From contig JAQOTA010000050.1 in NCBI GenBank assembly GCA_029532415.1, forward strand, positions 3,534,001 to 3,598,000: a stretch of DNA of 64,000 bases. Reading direction: 5' to 3'. The notes under the pieces are model-generated. The model did no database searches. It had not been told where the DNA came from and was given only the letters and a program-made list of their open reading frames with translations. Within the stretch, counting starts at the first letter, position 1. Each line of letters begins with the position of its first letter. The position numbers were made by a program, and so were the translations under genes. The DNA comes from Marasmius tenuissimus. Taxonomy: Eukaryota > Basidiomycota > Agaricomycetes > Agaricales > Marasmiaceae. Shown here in pieces: positions 41,101 through 55,383 of the stretch.

Positions 41101-43134
41101 TCTCCGTCAAGCTCAACGAAGATGGAAACTACGAGATCGGCGTTCATATCGCCGATGTTTCGTACTTCGTCAAGCCAAACACGGCTTTGGACCGCGATGC
41201 TCGCAAGCGTGCTACGAGCGTGTACTTGATTCAACGTGCTGTTCCCATGCTTCCCCCTGCATTGAGTGAAAAGCTCTGCAGTCTCGTTCCTGGCGAAGAC
41301 CGTTTGGCATTCTCAGTCGTCTTCACATTGAACAAAGAGGGCAAGGTATTGAAGAAGTGGTTCGGCAAAACAGTCATCAGGTTTGTCATGAATTTTGGTT
41401 TAGCCGACCTCACTCTTGACACACGTTTTTCACCAGATCGGCAAGCAAGCTCTCGTATGACGATGCTCAGAATGTCATCGAGGGCAAGACCTTGGGAAGT
41501 GTTCCAGTAGTGCCCGAACACGGTGCCGCGGATGTTGAACACGATGTCAAAATCTTGCATGACATTGCCAGCAAGTTGCGTGCTACGCGTATCGAGAACG
41601 GGACCCTCAGTCTTGATTCCTCGCGCCTCGAATTCAAGCTCGACGACGATGGCATGCCAGTGGATTGCGGTCAACATGTGCGAAACGACGCCAATGACCT
41701 CGTGCAAGAGGTTCGAAATCGACTTTGACCCATACTTACGAGGTTCCCACTGACCCGTATTCATTGTCTAGTTCATGATATTGACCAACATCGCTGTTGC
41801 TCAACACGTCGCTGTCCACCTACCCGAGCAAGGGCTTCTCCGCAGGCATGATACGCCGATTGAACGTCGTCTTGTACGTGTCGTCCAATACTGAAGTCAA
41901 ATCCAGGTGTTGACCAACCTTTAGAATAATTTCGTCGAGCGCGCCTCGCGATTGGGTTACATGATCGATCCTACGTCCGCTAGTAGTATCATGCGATCCT
42001 TCCAAGATGTCAAAGATCCAGGTGCACGCAGGATCCTGGAGCTTCTGTCGTTCAAGGCTACGCAGCGCGCCAAATACTTTTGCGCTGGAATGTTGGACAT
42101 CGCCAAATACCACCACTACGCCTTGAATGTACCCTTGTACACTCACTTCACCTCGCCAATCCGCCGTTACGCAGATGTACTGGTTCACCGTCAACTAGAG
42201 TCTATTCTCCAGGGCGGAGGTGAGGATATTCGTTATAAAGTGCCTTCTACTATACTGAAGCATCTCGCCAGCTGATCCCAAGTTCACTATGGATCGTGAC
42301 GCTGTGGCGAAAGTGGCCCAGCAGTGCAACATGTGAGCACTTGGCCCCTTCTCCTAGTCTTCGATTCCTTCCTGACACATCATCCTCAGTAAACGCGACT
42401 CGGCTAATTTGGCACAGGAGCAATCAACTCATTTGTATCTATGCGTCCTGATATCCGACCTCACCCAGCGATATGGACCTGTCATCCGTCAAGCCAAGGT
42501 CGTTGGGGTGCTCGATGCAGCTTTCGACGTCCTGGTTCCTGAATTTGGCATTGAAAAGCGTGTTCATGTTGACCAGATGCCGATCGAGGTAAGCCCCACG
42601 AGGCCGAGAAATAGCAATTTGATACTCATATGACTGATTTTAGAACCATGTTTACGACGAGCACAGTCACACTCTCCAGATCTACTGGTCCAACAAGGAT
42701 GTTATCACCTGGCTTGCGGAGAATAGCGACGATGAACATTTGAAGAAGGTCAAACGGAACGCTGAACAACACGCCGTCAAGATGGAGGTGGCTTCTGCCT
42801 CTGTTCACGATGAGAAAGCTCTCTTCGACGAGGATGACGAAGACAACGACGAGATCGTGCTGGGACGAAGCAACGATGCCAAAGAGGAAGTGCACTCGAA
42901 GCAGAGGCTTCTCTCCATGGCCAAACCGAAACCCGAGTTTGAGGGGCTGCGTGTCTCCCAGTCCGGCCACAAGATCCAGGACATCCGCGAATTGATGACC
43001 GTTCCCGTGAGTCTTCCTATCCTGCCCAATATTGCTCTTCTGACTGACATTGCTGGTAGGTCATTGTCACCGCCGATTTAACCAAGAGCCCTCCCGTCAT
43101 CAAGGTTTATAGTGTCAACCCTTATGCTGCTTAA
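38151..43134 (+). CDS. SSD1: SSD1/Sts5-type RNB-domain mRNA-binding protein with intact catalytic aspartates
   Basis: Dis3L2-related protein; in yeasts Ssd1/Sts5 is a catalytically dead translational repressor of cell-wall mRNAs, controlled by the NDR kinase Cbk1/Orb6. The first ~500 residues are low-complexity, rich in Ser, Asn, Gln and Gly, with RKxS-like basic/Ser spots. The cold-shock domains start at LLAAGKLVVGILRVNKRNRS and IYICGSKDRNRALEGDIVAV, with a Lys/Glu insert (KEKEEKKRKKEE). The RNB domain holds FTIDPSSAKDLDDALSV, HIADVSYFVKPNTALDRDA, AVPMLPPALSEKLCSL, and YTHFTSPIRRYADVLVHRQL. An S1-like end contains YGPVIRQAKVVGVLDAAFDV. Roughly 1,400 residues, over a dozen introns, no frame breaks. 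The four Asp of the RNase II site (codons at 41067, 41085, 41091, 41094) are all kept. An NDR kinase lies in the same window. Confidence 0.93.
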
Positions 43135-43526
43135 ACACACGGCTACTTCCCTTCATTCCCTTTATGTACTTTTAAACTCAGTTTATGATGAATACGCGCC
43201 AGCCCTTCCTCGAACTTTACCTTCCATTCGTTGCCGGCTGCTTCAACTTCGTTTTGCAACTGCCTGCCCCCGCGGAACTTCGCTATTATGCTCTTTACTG
43301 TAACCACCAATGTAACATGTCTTCGAAATAAAAATATAGGAATTCTCAGTGGAATTATGAACAATAATGTACTGATATATACTGATATATACTCAGAAAG
43401 CTACGTGCGCGTGCATAAGAATATTGATACAGATACATAAATCACCATACACGGGGAATACGATATGAGATACAAAGGCAAGTACGTAAAATAGAGTGAA
43501 GACGAAAGGAGTGTGTCTAAAGTCGA
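43135..43526. other. Convergent 3' region of SSD1 and the BTB gene, with a 10-bp tandem repeat
   Basis: 392 bp between convergent stop codons. It is AT-rich after 43300 and holds two tandem copies of ACTGATATAT at 43371-43390. It should contain both 3' UTRs. No coding signal. Confidence 0.6.
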
Positions 43527-45262
43527 TCATATCCAGCCAGCTGGAGGGTTATTCATAACGCCAGTCCTAGGAATACTTCTGCTTCTGGTCGAGCTTGCTC
43601 CACTAGCAGCACTTGACCGTGCGTCCGTCATCCAAGACTGCGGAGTAGGGGGCGAACGGACTCTGGCAGTAGAGTCGATCGAACCCGTGGTGGCATGTGG
43701 TCTTTGGGTGAAGCTACCAGGAGACTTGGGTACCAACTTAGGCCGTCGACTCTCCGTATCGCTGGTGCTCAATTCGTTCGGGAACGATTGAATAACAGCG
43801 TGATGGCTTTGGACGGAAGTGCGACCGGGGACAGTCGAGCTCTGGATAGTACGAGATTGGTTGCGGGAGTGGAGCCGTGGCGGAGATGCGTGCTGTCGTA
43901 GCTTGATTTCCTCGTTGCAGAGCTTGTATAGACCATCAAGCTCCAGATAGGCGGCCTCGTCCCGGAGTTCCAATAGAGCCTCCAATCGGGTCTGCGTGTA
44001 AGAAGGCTGGAGCTGGACTGCGCGCGGGAGAATTTCAGGTAGCCCAGATGCGGGTACGGGGGTCCGGAGGTAGTTGAGAACGTGTGCATATCTGTATGAA
44101 GGTCGACGTCAGCCTCGGGTATCTAATATGAGTTTTGACATGGGACTTACGGCGCACTAGGTCGATCGAGGAAAATATGAAGGTTTGTGGGCAACTTTTG
44201 AGAGGAGATCAGCCCTTGGGATGCGAGATGGTTGCGGTACATCGACATGTCGTCGCTCGACGTAGAATACACGGATGAAGCGTTCGAGTCCGAACGCTTG
44301 CGAGGGAAGAGTGAAATGAGGTAGGCAGAAAGATGTGAAGGTCGTGATGTCAGCGTGTCCATAGTCGTGCGGTATGTCTGGGTGCATGTCTCCAGAGTAA
44401 TCACAGTCTTGGAGAAGTCGACCTGACCAGTTGGAACGTCGGAGAGTAGAATCGCCTGGAATTCCGGCTGGAGTACGGACGGGATGATGTTGGCGGGCAG
44501 GGGAGGAATTTCTGACACATCCTCCGTGCTGCAATGGGGACTGGACTTCAGAGAAGGGCGAGGGGGGTCGTGGGGAACAGGGGGGCATGCCCGGGATGGT
44601 CGAGGAGGTGAGGACGGACCATCCGCAAATGGCTCGTCCTGTTCAATTACCTCCTCATCGTCGTAGCGGTCATGGTCTCCGGATTCCTGAGTATCGACGT
44701 CCGCATCATCCACGTCTGAAGGTTCCTGCTCTCCTGGGGTGGGAGATAGCGAGGGACTGCTAAAAGGCAAGGAGATAGTGGCCGAGATGGGGGAGGGAAT
44801 GTGCGATGTGTACTGAATTTGTGGTTTCTGTCCCAGTTCGTCTGCGCCTTTGGTATCGTACCGAGTTAGGCAGACGCGAGTGTCCTGGAGAGCCTCTTCC
44901 GGGGTCCGGACAACAGTAGCACCAAGACCTATAGGTCCCGTCCGCTCCGATACGAGCTCTATCGACTTCGGAGATTTAGAGCCCGATCCTCGTTTTGTTT
45001 TCGAGGAGGACATTGAGGACTGCGTTGAACTACGAGAAAGCCAGCCCATCGGATTCGACAAAGTCAGAGAGTGCTTTCGGTTACGCGCTGTGGAAGATGA
45101 GGATGTGGATGCAGAAGAAGAAGAGAATGAAACCGTCGAGGCATCATATGCACGAGGGTAGCTGATTGGGGGGTGGTTTGCAGCGTGTGGTGAGCGTGGC
45201 ATGACTGGAAATGGGGGAGATGATGACAGTGGGTAAGAAGAATGGTTTCGGGTCCCAGACAT
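43527..45262 (-). CDS. BTB/POZ (T1-like) domain protein, Ser-rich
   Basis: Two exons, about 558 residues. The first ~250 residues are disordered and Ser/Pro-rich, with an acidic patch (YDDEEVIEQDEPFADG). From about residue 280 the sequence VDFSKTVITLETCTQTYRTT, LSAYLISLFPRKRSDS, NLHIFLDRPSAPYAHVLNYLRTP and RLEALLELRDEAAYLELDGLYKLCNEEI follows the pattern of a potassium-channel-tetramerisation-type BTB fold, split by one intron (about 44092-44152). A basic, Ser-rich tail ends MNNPPAGWI. BTB proteins often serve as cullin-3 adaptors, but nothing here proves that. The ATG at 45262 is used; the frame extends to 45337 without another ATG. Confidence 0.82.
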
Positions 45263-45365
45263 GACTGGCCTTTTTCTCTTTGCCCCGTCCGCACTCCCGC
45301 TTTGTCCCTCGGCTACATCGAGAACAAAAGAATTCAAAGAACAAAAGAGTTATTGTTCGAGGTAG

Positions 45366-45374
45366 GTCACGTGG
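45366..45374. promoter_or_regulatory. E-box GTCACGTGG in a divergent promoter
   Basis: A CACGTG core (45368-45373) in the 189-bp spacer between the BTB gene and the zinc-ribbon gene, 78 bp from the latter's ATG. Such sites bind bHLH factors, for example Cbf1-type proteins. Function is inferred. Confidence 0.35.
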
Positions 45375-45451
45375 CATTAACGTTTCAGCGCTTAGTTCCC
45401 CAGTGAGACAGGCGCTTAATCTCAAATACCTCTCTCTGGCTGAGACTCCCG

Positions 45452-46114
45452 ATGGCCGACTCGGATCCTGCGACCAAAAAGTTTCAAACTTCCTTTCCAA
45501 TGCTTCTAGGCCTGACACCACAACTTGCAGCCCTTCACAACTCACGAACACTCAAGCATCACTCTGAAACTGCTGGAGACACCCCGTTTGACGTCTGTTC
45601 GCAATGTGGTGCTTTTCTGTATTGCCAGACACATTTCGGAAATGAGGCATGTCAGTCAACAACGAGGCTCCTTCGTACCAAATCCGCACAAGCAGGAAAA
45701 CAAAGAGCGAGCAGGGTCGTACAAAATACATGTGGGAACTGTGGTTGGTTGACCAAAAGAGTAGTCGAGAGTGGCAATGCGGCTTTGTTCCCGAGACGGA
45801 AACGAGGGCGAACATCAACAACAAGGACGTCTCTGACGTCTCCAGACGTGAAACCTACAATTCTCCCTCCCGTCAATCAACGGGATGATCAAATCGCCTC
45901 ATCGATACCTTCTGGACCCAAACCATCGAGCCAAGAAAGTTCCTCCACAGCCCCAGCACCCCCACCTCAGGCTTCTCGCAGCCGTTCGAAGAAAAAATCT
46001 GGCTTGCAGGAGATGCTTGCTCGGAACAGGGAGAAGGAGGAGAAACAAAGGCAATCGGCTTCAGCACAGAAAGGTCAAAATTCCGGTCTTGCTGCATTCC
46101 TGAGCGGGTTGTAA
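45452..46114 (+). CDS. Zinc-ribbon protein, possible Rpr2/Snm1/Rpp21 (RNase P/MRP) family
   Basis: Single-exon gene, 220 residues. The N-terminal helix region (FQTSFPMLLGLTPQLAALHN) is followed by two Cys pairs, CSQC and CGNC, separated by ~60 residues, which would bind one zinc ion, then a basic Ser/Pro-rich segment and the C-terminus SGLQEMLARNREKEEKQRQS...GLAAFLSGL. The order 'helix, CxxC, basic spacer with RVV, CxxCG' resembles the Rpr2/Snm1/Rpp21 subunits of RNase P/MRP. I am moderately sure of that family and not of the exact orthologue. Alternatively, it is an unrelated treble-clef/ribbon protein. Confidence 0.72.
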   Translation: MADSDPATKKFQTSFPMLLGLTPQLAALHNSRTLKHHSETAGDTPFDVCSQCGAFLYCQTHFGNEACQSTTRLLRTKSAQAGKQRASRVVQNTCGNCGWLTKRVVESGNAALFPRRKRGRTSTTRTSLTSPDVKPTILPPVNQRDDQIASSIPSGPKPSSQESSSTAPAPPPQASRSRSKKKSGLQEMLARNREKEEKQRQSASAQKGQNSGLAAFLSGL

Positions 46115-46197
46115 TACACCTAAGTATCTATAGTCCGTGTATAATATATGTATGAGTACCGTATCCAAAATCCCCCAGGTCCACGAAAAAAAGAAAT

Positions 46198-47384
46198 CTA
46201 ACTCGCTTCTTCCTTCTCCGCCGTCTTGGATTGGATGAACCTTCCAGGCCAGAAAGGTACATAAACCACAATCGCGATGAAGAGGGGAAGGGTGTCTAAT
46301 GTGTAGAAATATGCTTCGGTAGTAGAAAGGTGTCCCCCGAAACCTTCGGAGAGTTCGACAGTACGGAACACAGACCGGATCTGGACACAGGGTGAGATTG
46401 CGAACTCAACGAAATAGCAGACGGTCTATGCTCACCAAGATTCCGATACAGCTCACAAATAGCATTGCGCCCAACGTCCGCCAGTCGTTATACCACTTCT
46501 TTGACTTGTCCATTTCCCAGACATCACGGTCGTAGGAGTAGACACGGTAAAGGAAGATCAGATACATCGCAGTGAAAACCACGAACGAGGCAAGCTGTAA
46601 CGCCAGCCCAGCCAGGAAGATCTTCGATCCGATCCTTATGAGGTCGAGGTCATTGGCAGTGGTAGTTCCTCCTCCGGCGGCCTGGTTATCAGATGAGCTC
46701 TGGGATAAGGATACGGAACGAACGTAACGCTTACTTGGATCAGGAATGTTATGACATCGGAGGCGACGAATATGATTGTTACCCGGCGGGGGGAAACAAG
46801 GAGATGTCGGTCGCAACTGAGATGACTTGCTAACCGTCCGAGCAGAACATATGTAGCTGCTATGAAAGCACAAGGCTAGGAGCAAAGGGACTTGAGGAGG
46901 ACAACAGCAGCACTATAGGGCAAAGACTCACGGAAAGGACGACGAATAGGTACTGTACGATGTACAGTCCTTTCGACTGAGGATGTTGGTGAAGGCCAAA
47001 CCGTATACTAAGACCGAACGCGAATGCTAGAAAAGGGGTTTAGTTCACCTCGTGCTGATTATAGGTGTAAGTGAACATACTGTAGGCTCCGATTGTCATA
47101 GACAACATGTATTTCCCTCCCCACTTCCTGACGCACCATGTTTGCAGTAAGGCTACCGAGAGAATCAAAGCTGATTGATAGAGGGATTGTTAGTATCAGT
47201 AGGGTATGAGAGAAGGAGACTCACAAAAAGCGATAGCCGTTAGAGTATTAGAAGCAATATAACGTAGAGGGTTGTAAGGATCGTGCTTCGGATCAGCGAA
47301 GGGATCTGGCCTGGGTATCGAGGGCTGTCGCGCTTCGATTGCGGAAAATGACGACAGAAGGACCGCAAGAGCGAGTTGGAACAT
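46198..47384 (-). CDS. RTA1-family seven-transmembrane protein
   Basis: Membrane protein of the fungal RTA1/RTM1/RSB1 (lipid-translocating exporter or lipid-stress) family. Six exons, about 300 residues. Seen: an N-terminal hydrophobic segment (MFQLALAVLLSSFSAIEA), NPLRYIASNTLTAIAF, LILSVALLQTWCVRKWGGKYM, then FAFGLSIRFGLHQHPQSKGLYIVQ, CAFIAATYVLLGRLASHL, TIIFVASDVITFLIQAAGGG, IGSKIFLAGLALQLASFVVF, DWRTLGAMLFVSCIGIL and IRSVFRTVELSEGFGGHL, TTEAYFYTLDTLPLFIA. The QAAGGG and RSxFRxVE signatures with 'E..Y.LD..P' are diagnostic for RTA1. Substrate not determinable. Divergent from SNF1. Confidence 0.92.
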
Positions 47385-47939
47385 TCTCCCTCACTCCTCG
47401 ACAGATGGTCGATGTCGTTCCAGTCCAAGTGCACCCTCACTGCACTGGCATGTAAAGTTTTTAAAAAGGGGGAAAATGGCCCGGAATGGAGCACATTGCT
47501 AATCCAGCGTGTGTCATCCAAAGCATAGATTATAGCGAATGAATTCATTGACTTTTTAGCAGGATTCAACCGGTTCCTGAAGCTAGGCTGAGATGGCAAT
47601 CGTGGCCCTTGGAGACACATTGTTTGTGGGCCGACATGGTATGTGATAGGCTGTTTTAGGCTGATGATCACGGAGGACGGACAGAACTCGGTATGATAGG
47701 CGGCCCGCGGCTGCAATGGCGACTCGCCGACTATGAGAGTCTATCGCTCGAGAAGGCAATGCGAACGTTTGAGGGACCGAGTCGAGTGAGAGGAATGGTG
47801 AGGAATGGTGAGAATGATGCAAGGATTGATATCGTGGCATTGCCGGTTCTAGGTCCTCTGACGCACGGACCGTCTATGACAAAAAGGGTCTTTCCTCACT
47901 ACCACCACCACCACTTCACCCTTCTTGATCCTCAAAAAT
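47385..47939. other. RTA1-like/SNF1 divergent promoter
   Basis: 555 bp between divergent start codons. The stretch 47790-47815 contains a short direct repeat of GAGGAATGGT. No gene is supported; short frames here are not coding-like. Confidence 0.55.
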
Positions 47940-50546
<2,607 letters not shown>

Positions 50547-50795
50547 ATATGCGGAGTTGCTTCCGTTGCTTTCGCTCATGTTGTCAGTGTTTCTCGTTGC
50601 TTTTTGTAGTGTTACGACCTTGTATCATTGGAATCTTGCTTTCTCGAAGCGCAGGGAAGTATTAACTTCTCATAGTTATTGAATAGTTTCCTTGTCCTGT
50701 CTCCTGATGGTGACTGATCTTGTATTATATCTTGAACTATCTATACCAAACATAATGCTGCAATATGTATGCCGAACCAAACGCGGAAGGTTGGC

Positions 50796-51145
50796 TCAAG
50801 CTTTGGGTGCCCAGAGATTGTACAATTCCTTGTCGGATGGGTCGAAGCAAGTTGCGATGGAAGGATCTGAGCGAATTACGGGTCTGCGGGAGATGGGCGT
50901 GCCGGGTATGAAGGAAGAGCTGGATCCGGAGAATATGCTGTTACGGAGTGACAGTCCACGAGTCGATTCATGGGGTCGTGGTTGGATGGGAGATTCAGAG
51001 CCCAAAGTCGATGCAGGCGAATCATTCCCTGAGGGCTGGAGCAAGTCGTTGAACGTTGAGAAAGGAACTTGAAGGCCCCCAGCGAGTGTAACCGATGACT
51101 CACCTCTTGCGACCCTCTCTGTGGTGTTGCTGGAGTACTATCCAT
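50796..51145 (-). CDS. Small conserved-looking hypothetical protein (92 residues)
   Basis: Two short exons that are easy to miss. The first encodes MDSTPATPQRGSQE and ends in a perfect GTGAGT donor; a 68-bp intron ends in CTTGCTCCAG. The second encodes PSGNDSPASTLGSESP, GLSLRNSIFSGSSSSFIPG, PISRRPVIRSDPSIATCFDP and SDKELYNLWAPKA. The composition is Ser/Pro-rich and the C-terminal DPSxxTCFDPSDKELYxLWAP looks like a constrained motif. No known domain is recognised. It is divergent from VID27 across a 218-bp spacer that holds a 14-bp palindrome. Confidence 0.62.
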
Positions 51146-51268
51146 TCCTAGTCTGCAATGTGGCTCGGTATTTCAGAAAGAGACAACGGAGACTGCAAAA
51201 CTACGCACCTGGAACTACTCAAGTTGCAGCTCTGACCTGAGTTTGACTCACCAAAGGTACATCACGCA

Positions 51269-51282
51269 TCACGGTACCGTGA
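51269..51282. promoter_or_regulatory. 14-bp perfect palindrome TCACGGTACCGTGA in a divergent promoter
   Basis: Perfectly self-complementary, in the 218-bp spacer between the small minus-strand gene and VID27, 82 bp from the VID27 ATG. It is flanked by ATCACG and GGTCACG, further half-site-like sequences. The right half, GTACCGTGACT, also occurs in the PDI promoter at 12642-12652. It is probably a binding site for a dimeric factor (inference). Confidence 0.45.
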
Positions 51283-51363
51283 CTTTGGTCACGTCGCGCT
51301 TAATTCAGAAGTCTCCACTTGCCGAATGAGTGGCTAATTGTACTTTCACTCTCTACCACCACC

Positions 51364-54270
51364 ATGAACATCTTTCGAAGCCGTGAGTACACCATACATG
51401 ATCCTTAAAGTAGATCTCTGACTCGCTTGCCGCAGTTATGGGCAAAGTCTGGCGTGCGTTGCTCCCATCTTATCTGTCTCTAATCGAGAGAACTCAGTCA
51501 TCGGTTCCACCTTTCTAGAGGATCCCAATGCCGCCGAAGGTTAGTTGATAGCTGCGACATGCAACACTCACGAAGGCTCACTATGTCAAACTCACGCAGT
51601 CGTAAAGATCAATGCTGGCCAACTGTTCCTTGTCCGTCCTGGGAACATTCGATCGTCAAGGGAATGCCTGTCAGTCCTGAAAGAGCAAAGTGTCATGTCT
51701 ACCCGCTGATCGAAATACAACGTAGCTATCCTGAAGCGATGGTAACTGTTCGTCGCGTTCCTTCGGTGGAGCATAATTTCCAGTTGGTGGTCACGAGGGT
51801 TTTCGAGGAAGAGGATCAGGAAATTTTAGAGGACGAGGACGAAAGTGAGCAAATACGTTCCTCACGCTGTATCGAACTGACATCAGCTCGTTTATAAGCC
51901 GACGAAGAGCGCGTCTTTCTCATTAGTGAAGAGTTGGAGTTCCGGACCGGCGAGGCGGATGGAGAACCCACCTTCATCTGGCGCGATCTCGAAGGAGATG
52001 TTGATGAATTGTATGAATTCGTTGCGCAAGGCACAAACCCTCCTATGAAGGCGTTCTTCGAGACTTGCATGTATCATGCGATGTACGAACGCAAGTACAA
52101 GGTCAATCCCGAAGAGGTCAAGGACGCTAAACTGGACGAGTTTATGTGGAAGTTAGTCAACGATCCTGCCCAACGTCGTGCTTGTCTCATCTTCTCCCTA
52201 TAGACCTCCATCTCCAACAAAGCCACATCCCAGACGTAAAGTTCCTGTCAAAGTCCCTTCGACGTCCTCTGTTGAGGAAGTGCCTCCTCCCGCCTCTCCA
52301 TCAAGCGATAAAGCCAAATCCAAAGCCAAATCCAAAGCCAAAGCCGCAGCATCGGAACTTGACTCCGCCACTTCCCTCATGGAGACCGAAGCCGAACTTT
52401 ATTACTGGGAACCTGAGGAGAACCAATTCACCCACCAAGGGGTTGTTGTCGCGCGGTTGGTCACACAGCCCGGGACATTCCACTTCTTGATAACGGCCTC
52501 CACCGAAGAGGGTCCATTGCTCGCACATCCCCTCAGTCCGAGTATGAACCCACGTTGGTCTGGCAAGATGAATTCTGTCACATGGAACTTTGTCCAGGAA
52601 GACAGGGTGGACGGTTGGCTCTTTAGGTTCCCTTCTGAAGAAGTTTATGCACAGTTCCTGGATATATTCACGCAATGTGCTTGGGAATCACTGCATCAGA
52701 TACCCTGGAATAAACTCAAGGTATGGTCGTCACAACGTAGCCGGTATCGTACTTCTAATTCTTCCCGCAGGAGGACGAGAAGAATTACATACGAAGCTCG
52801 ACCAATGAGGACGTCGTGATGAAGGATGTGGATGAAGATGAAGAAGACGAAGAGGAAGTTGAATCGGAACTTGACCCTGATCGTAAGCTGTGGTTCTGTT
52901 GGCAGGTATCTTGGGTATTCACACTGATTGCGACTCATTAACTAGGGAGCGACGATGAAGACGAGTCTGAGTATGAAGAGGACGAAGACGCGCCAACCTT
53001 ACCTGGCGAGGCGAATTCGCAGCTCGTCGTTGGCTACAAGGGCAATCGTTCCTATGTCGTCCGTGGAAATAATATCGGTGTCTTTGCGCCTTCCGATGAC
53101 CAGCCGGTCAAATACCAAGCTACGATCAGCAAGCTTTCCACACCTAAAGGCAAGGAATTCAAGCCTAAGCATGTGAGTCGCATCCAGTCCTTGCTCTCCC
53201 TCCTCGTACGCTAACATCTGTTTTTTCAAGCTTATGCTTCACGATCAAGATACGAAGATGGTCCTGATGAACCCCGACGAACCAAATTCACTGTTTAGTA
53301 TGGATGTTGAACGCGGCAAGATTGTGGAGGAGTGGAAAGTACATGACGACGTCACTGTTGATCATATCGCTCCCGACAACAAGTTTGCCCAAATGACACC
53401 GGAACAGACGTTAGTCGGCGCTTCACATAATGCGTTATTCCGCATCGATCCTCGTGTGTCGGGCAACAAGATGGTTGACAGTCAATACAAGCAGTACGTC
53501 AGCAAGAACAAGTTTTCTGGTGTTGCGACCACGTCCAGCGGTAAGCTAGCGGTTGCCAGCGAGAAAGGAGACATACGACTCTTCGATTCAATCGGGAAGA
53601 ACGCGAAAACCGCACTTCCTCCTCTGGGAGACCCTATCATCGGTGTCGACGTTACTTCCAATGGCCGTTACCTCGTGGCGACGACGAAGACCTACTTGTT
53701 GTTGATCGATACCCTCATCGGCGAAGGGAGATATGCTGGCTCTCTAGGCTTCGATCGCAGTTTCCCTGCAACTGCTAAGCCTCAGCCTCGTCGGTTGACA
53801 CTCAAGAACGAACACGTCGCCTACATGAATCAAGAAATTTCATTCACCCCGGCTAGGTACGATTTCAGGGCTTTCTCTCTTCCTGTGTTTGGTTCACTGA
53901 TGGATGTGATGTGATGTTTAGGTTCAACTTCAACGAAGGCCAGGAAGAGAACGCGATCGTCACTTCGACCGGACCTTTCGTCATCGCCTGGGACTTTGCG
54001 AAGGTCAAGAAGGGAGTCGTTGACAAATATGAGATCAAGAAATATGAGGACGCAGTCGTGCAAGACAACTGGCGAATCAACAGCGATCAAGAGATTGTAC
54101 GTTATATTCCTCTCCGTTCTCCCGTTCTCTTGTGCTCATGGCAATGCACACCTCAGATCGTCGCCTTGAAGAATAACGTGTTGGGCGTCACTAAGAAGGA
54201 GCTCAAGAAGCCGACGAGAAAGTCGTTGGCTCCAGCCAGCAGATCCAGCATCGTCAACAGTCCATACTAG
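51364..54270 (+). CDS. VID27: Vid27 family protein (WD40-like, vacuolar import and degradation)
   Basis: Cytoplasmic protein whose yeast homologue is linked to vacuolar degradation of fructose-1,6-bisphosphatase; molecular activity unknown. Short first exons give MNIFRS, LMGKVW and LIGSTFLEDPNAAE. Then VVKINAGQLFLVRPGNIRSS, RECLLYPEAMVTVRRVPSVE, HNFQLVVTRVFEEEDQEI, and FIWRDLEGDVDELYEFVAQG (PH-like part). After a Lys/Ser linker (KSKAKSKAKAAAS) come WSGKMNSVTWNFVQEDRVDG, an acidic stretch, and the C-terminal beta-propeller with LVVGYKGNRSYVVRGNNIGV, LMLHDQDTKMVLMNPDEPNS, VDHIAPDNKFAQMTPEQTLVG, GVATTSSGKLAVASEKGDIR and GPFVIAWDFAKVKKG. About 785 residues, about eleven introns, no frame breaks. 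Confidence 0.93.
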
Positions 54271-54527
54271 TCATTGGTTTTTATATGTGGAAAGACAAGG
54301 TATACCCTTCCTTTAGCGTACGATTTAAGTAGGTAAGAAATATACACTTGTACTTGTATTGCGAACTATAAACCTCTCTAAACCCGTCGAACTGAACATT
54401 GAGCACAACAGCTTTTGAGAGAAAACGAACAGGGGAAGGATAAATAACAAGATTAAAAAGGTAAAGGGTATCGGGCTTGAGTGGGTGGGTGGACCGGGAA
54501 GTTGAAAGGCCTAGCGCCTACTTCATA

Positions 54528-55383
54528 CTACCGAATTGTGGATTGCTGGGCTGTGGGCTTTTCGGATGGGGCCCCGACGCTAGTACTTTTCTGGCGAACA
54601 GCGATGCCGTCTCGGGAGTCGACATATCTGGCTACTCCGAGGTGCCAAAAGATTCTCGGGACAAGGAGCGTCAACCCCAGTCCGACTGTGGTCCATAACA
54701 TTGGGCTCCAGGTCGCAAAATTCCATTTGTCATCGCCTAGGGCCCATATGGTCACATATATGTGGAGGACATCTCCGATGAGAAGAGGTGTGAGAAGTGC
54801 AGAGACGAGCTTCTCTTGGAGGCCGGGATGGGCGTGAAGGTGGCGGCGCGTGGCTGAGAGGAGGAAGAAGTTGATCACGCCTACGAGGAAGCAGACGTGA
54901 GCGAGTTGCAGGACTGTCTGGAAAGAGTAAAAAGAAAAGATTATCGATTTTAGCAGGCGGTCCGGTGGAGATCGGGGGAGTCAAGGACACGGAGAAAACT
55001 CACGACTAGACTAGCCCGCGGTAGTTCGTCCTAGAGCGCAGCAGAAAACCGGTTAGTACGGGGGTGATGGAGGAAAGGTTGTACAGCAGAACCAACACTA
55101 ACCGGGGGAGGAATACCGGCAGGCCAGGGTGCCTGGCTGTCATGGGTCTGTTGGGGAGATGAAACCCAGATTGAACATGGCATGCCTGCCAGAAAATCAG
55201 TGTGTAGTGCTCACTGTTTTGGGATCCCTGTCGATGGCGTCAGAGTCGGACAGGAAAGCATGAATGGAGAGGATATACGTACGCCCAAGCACCCAGGAAG
55301 CCAACTGTACACAGAAAAGGCTCGTAGAACGCAAATATAGCGTAGTAGTGATCAGGAATCGCAGAGGTATAGCGCGTCGACAT
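54528..55383 (-). CDS. Small multi-pass membrane protein (DUF7704-like)
   Basis: Five short exons give about 180 residues. It starts MSTRYTSAIPDHYYAIFAFY and EPFLCTVGFLGAWA (first membrane segment), then DPKTTHDSQAPWPAGIPPPDE, TVLQLAHVCFLVGVINFFLLS (second), LVSALLTPLLIGDVLHIYVT (third) and WTTVGLGLTLLVPRIFWHLG (fourth). This arrangement, with a 'P..Y...F...EP' start and 'GD..H' in the third helix, matches a widespread family of fungal membrane proteins of unknown function that I believe is DUF7704. Starts at the ATG at 55383, stops at 54528. No function is claimed. Confidence 0.8.

Noticed and set aside
51650..51735. Apparent stop and frame change early in VID27
   Set aside because: An intron with donor GTCAGT ending AACGTAG joins SSRECL to LYPEAMVTVRR.
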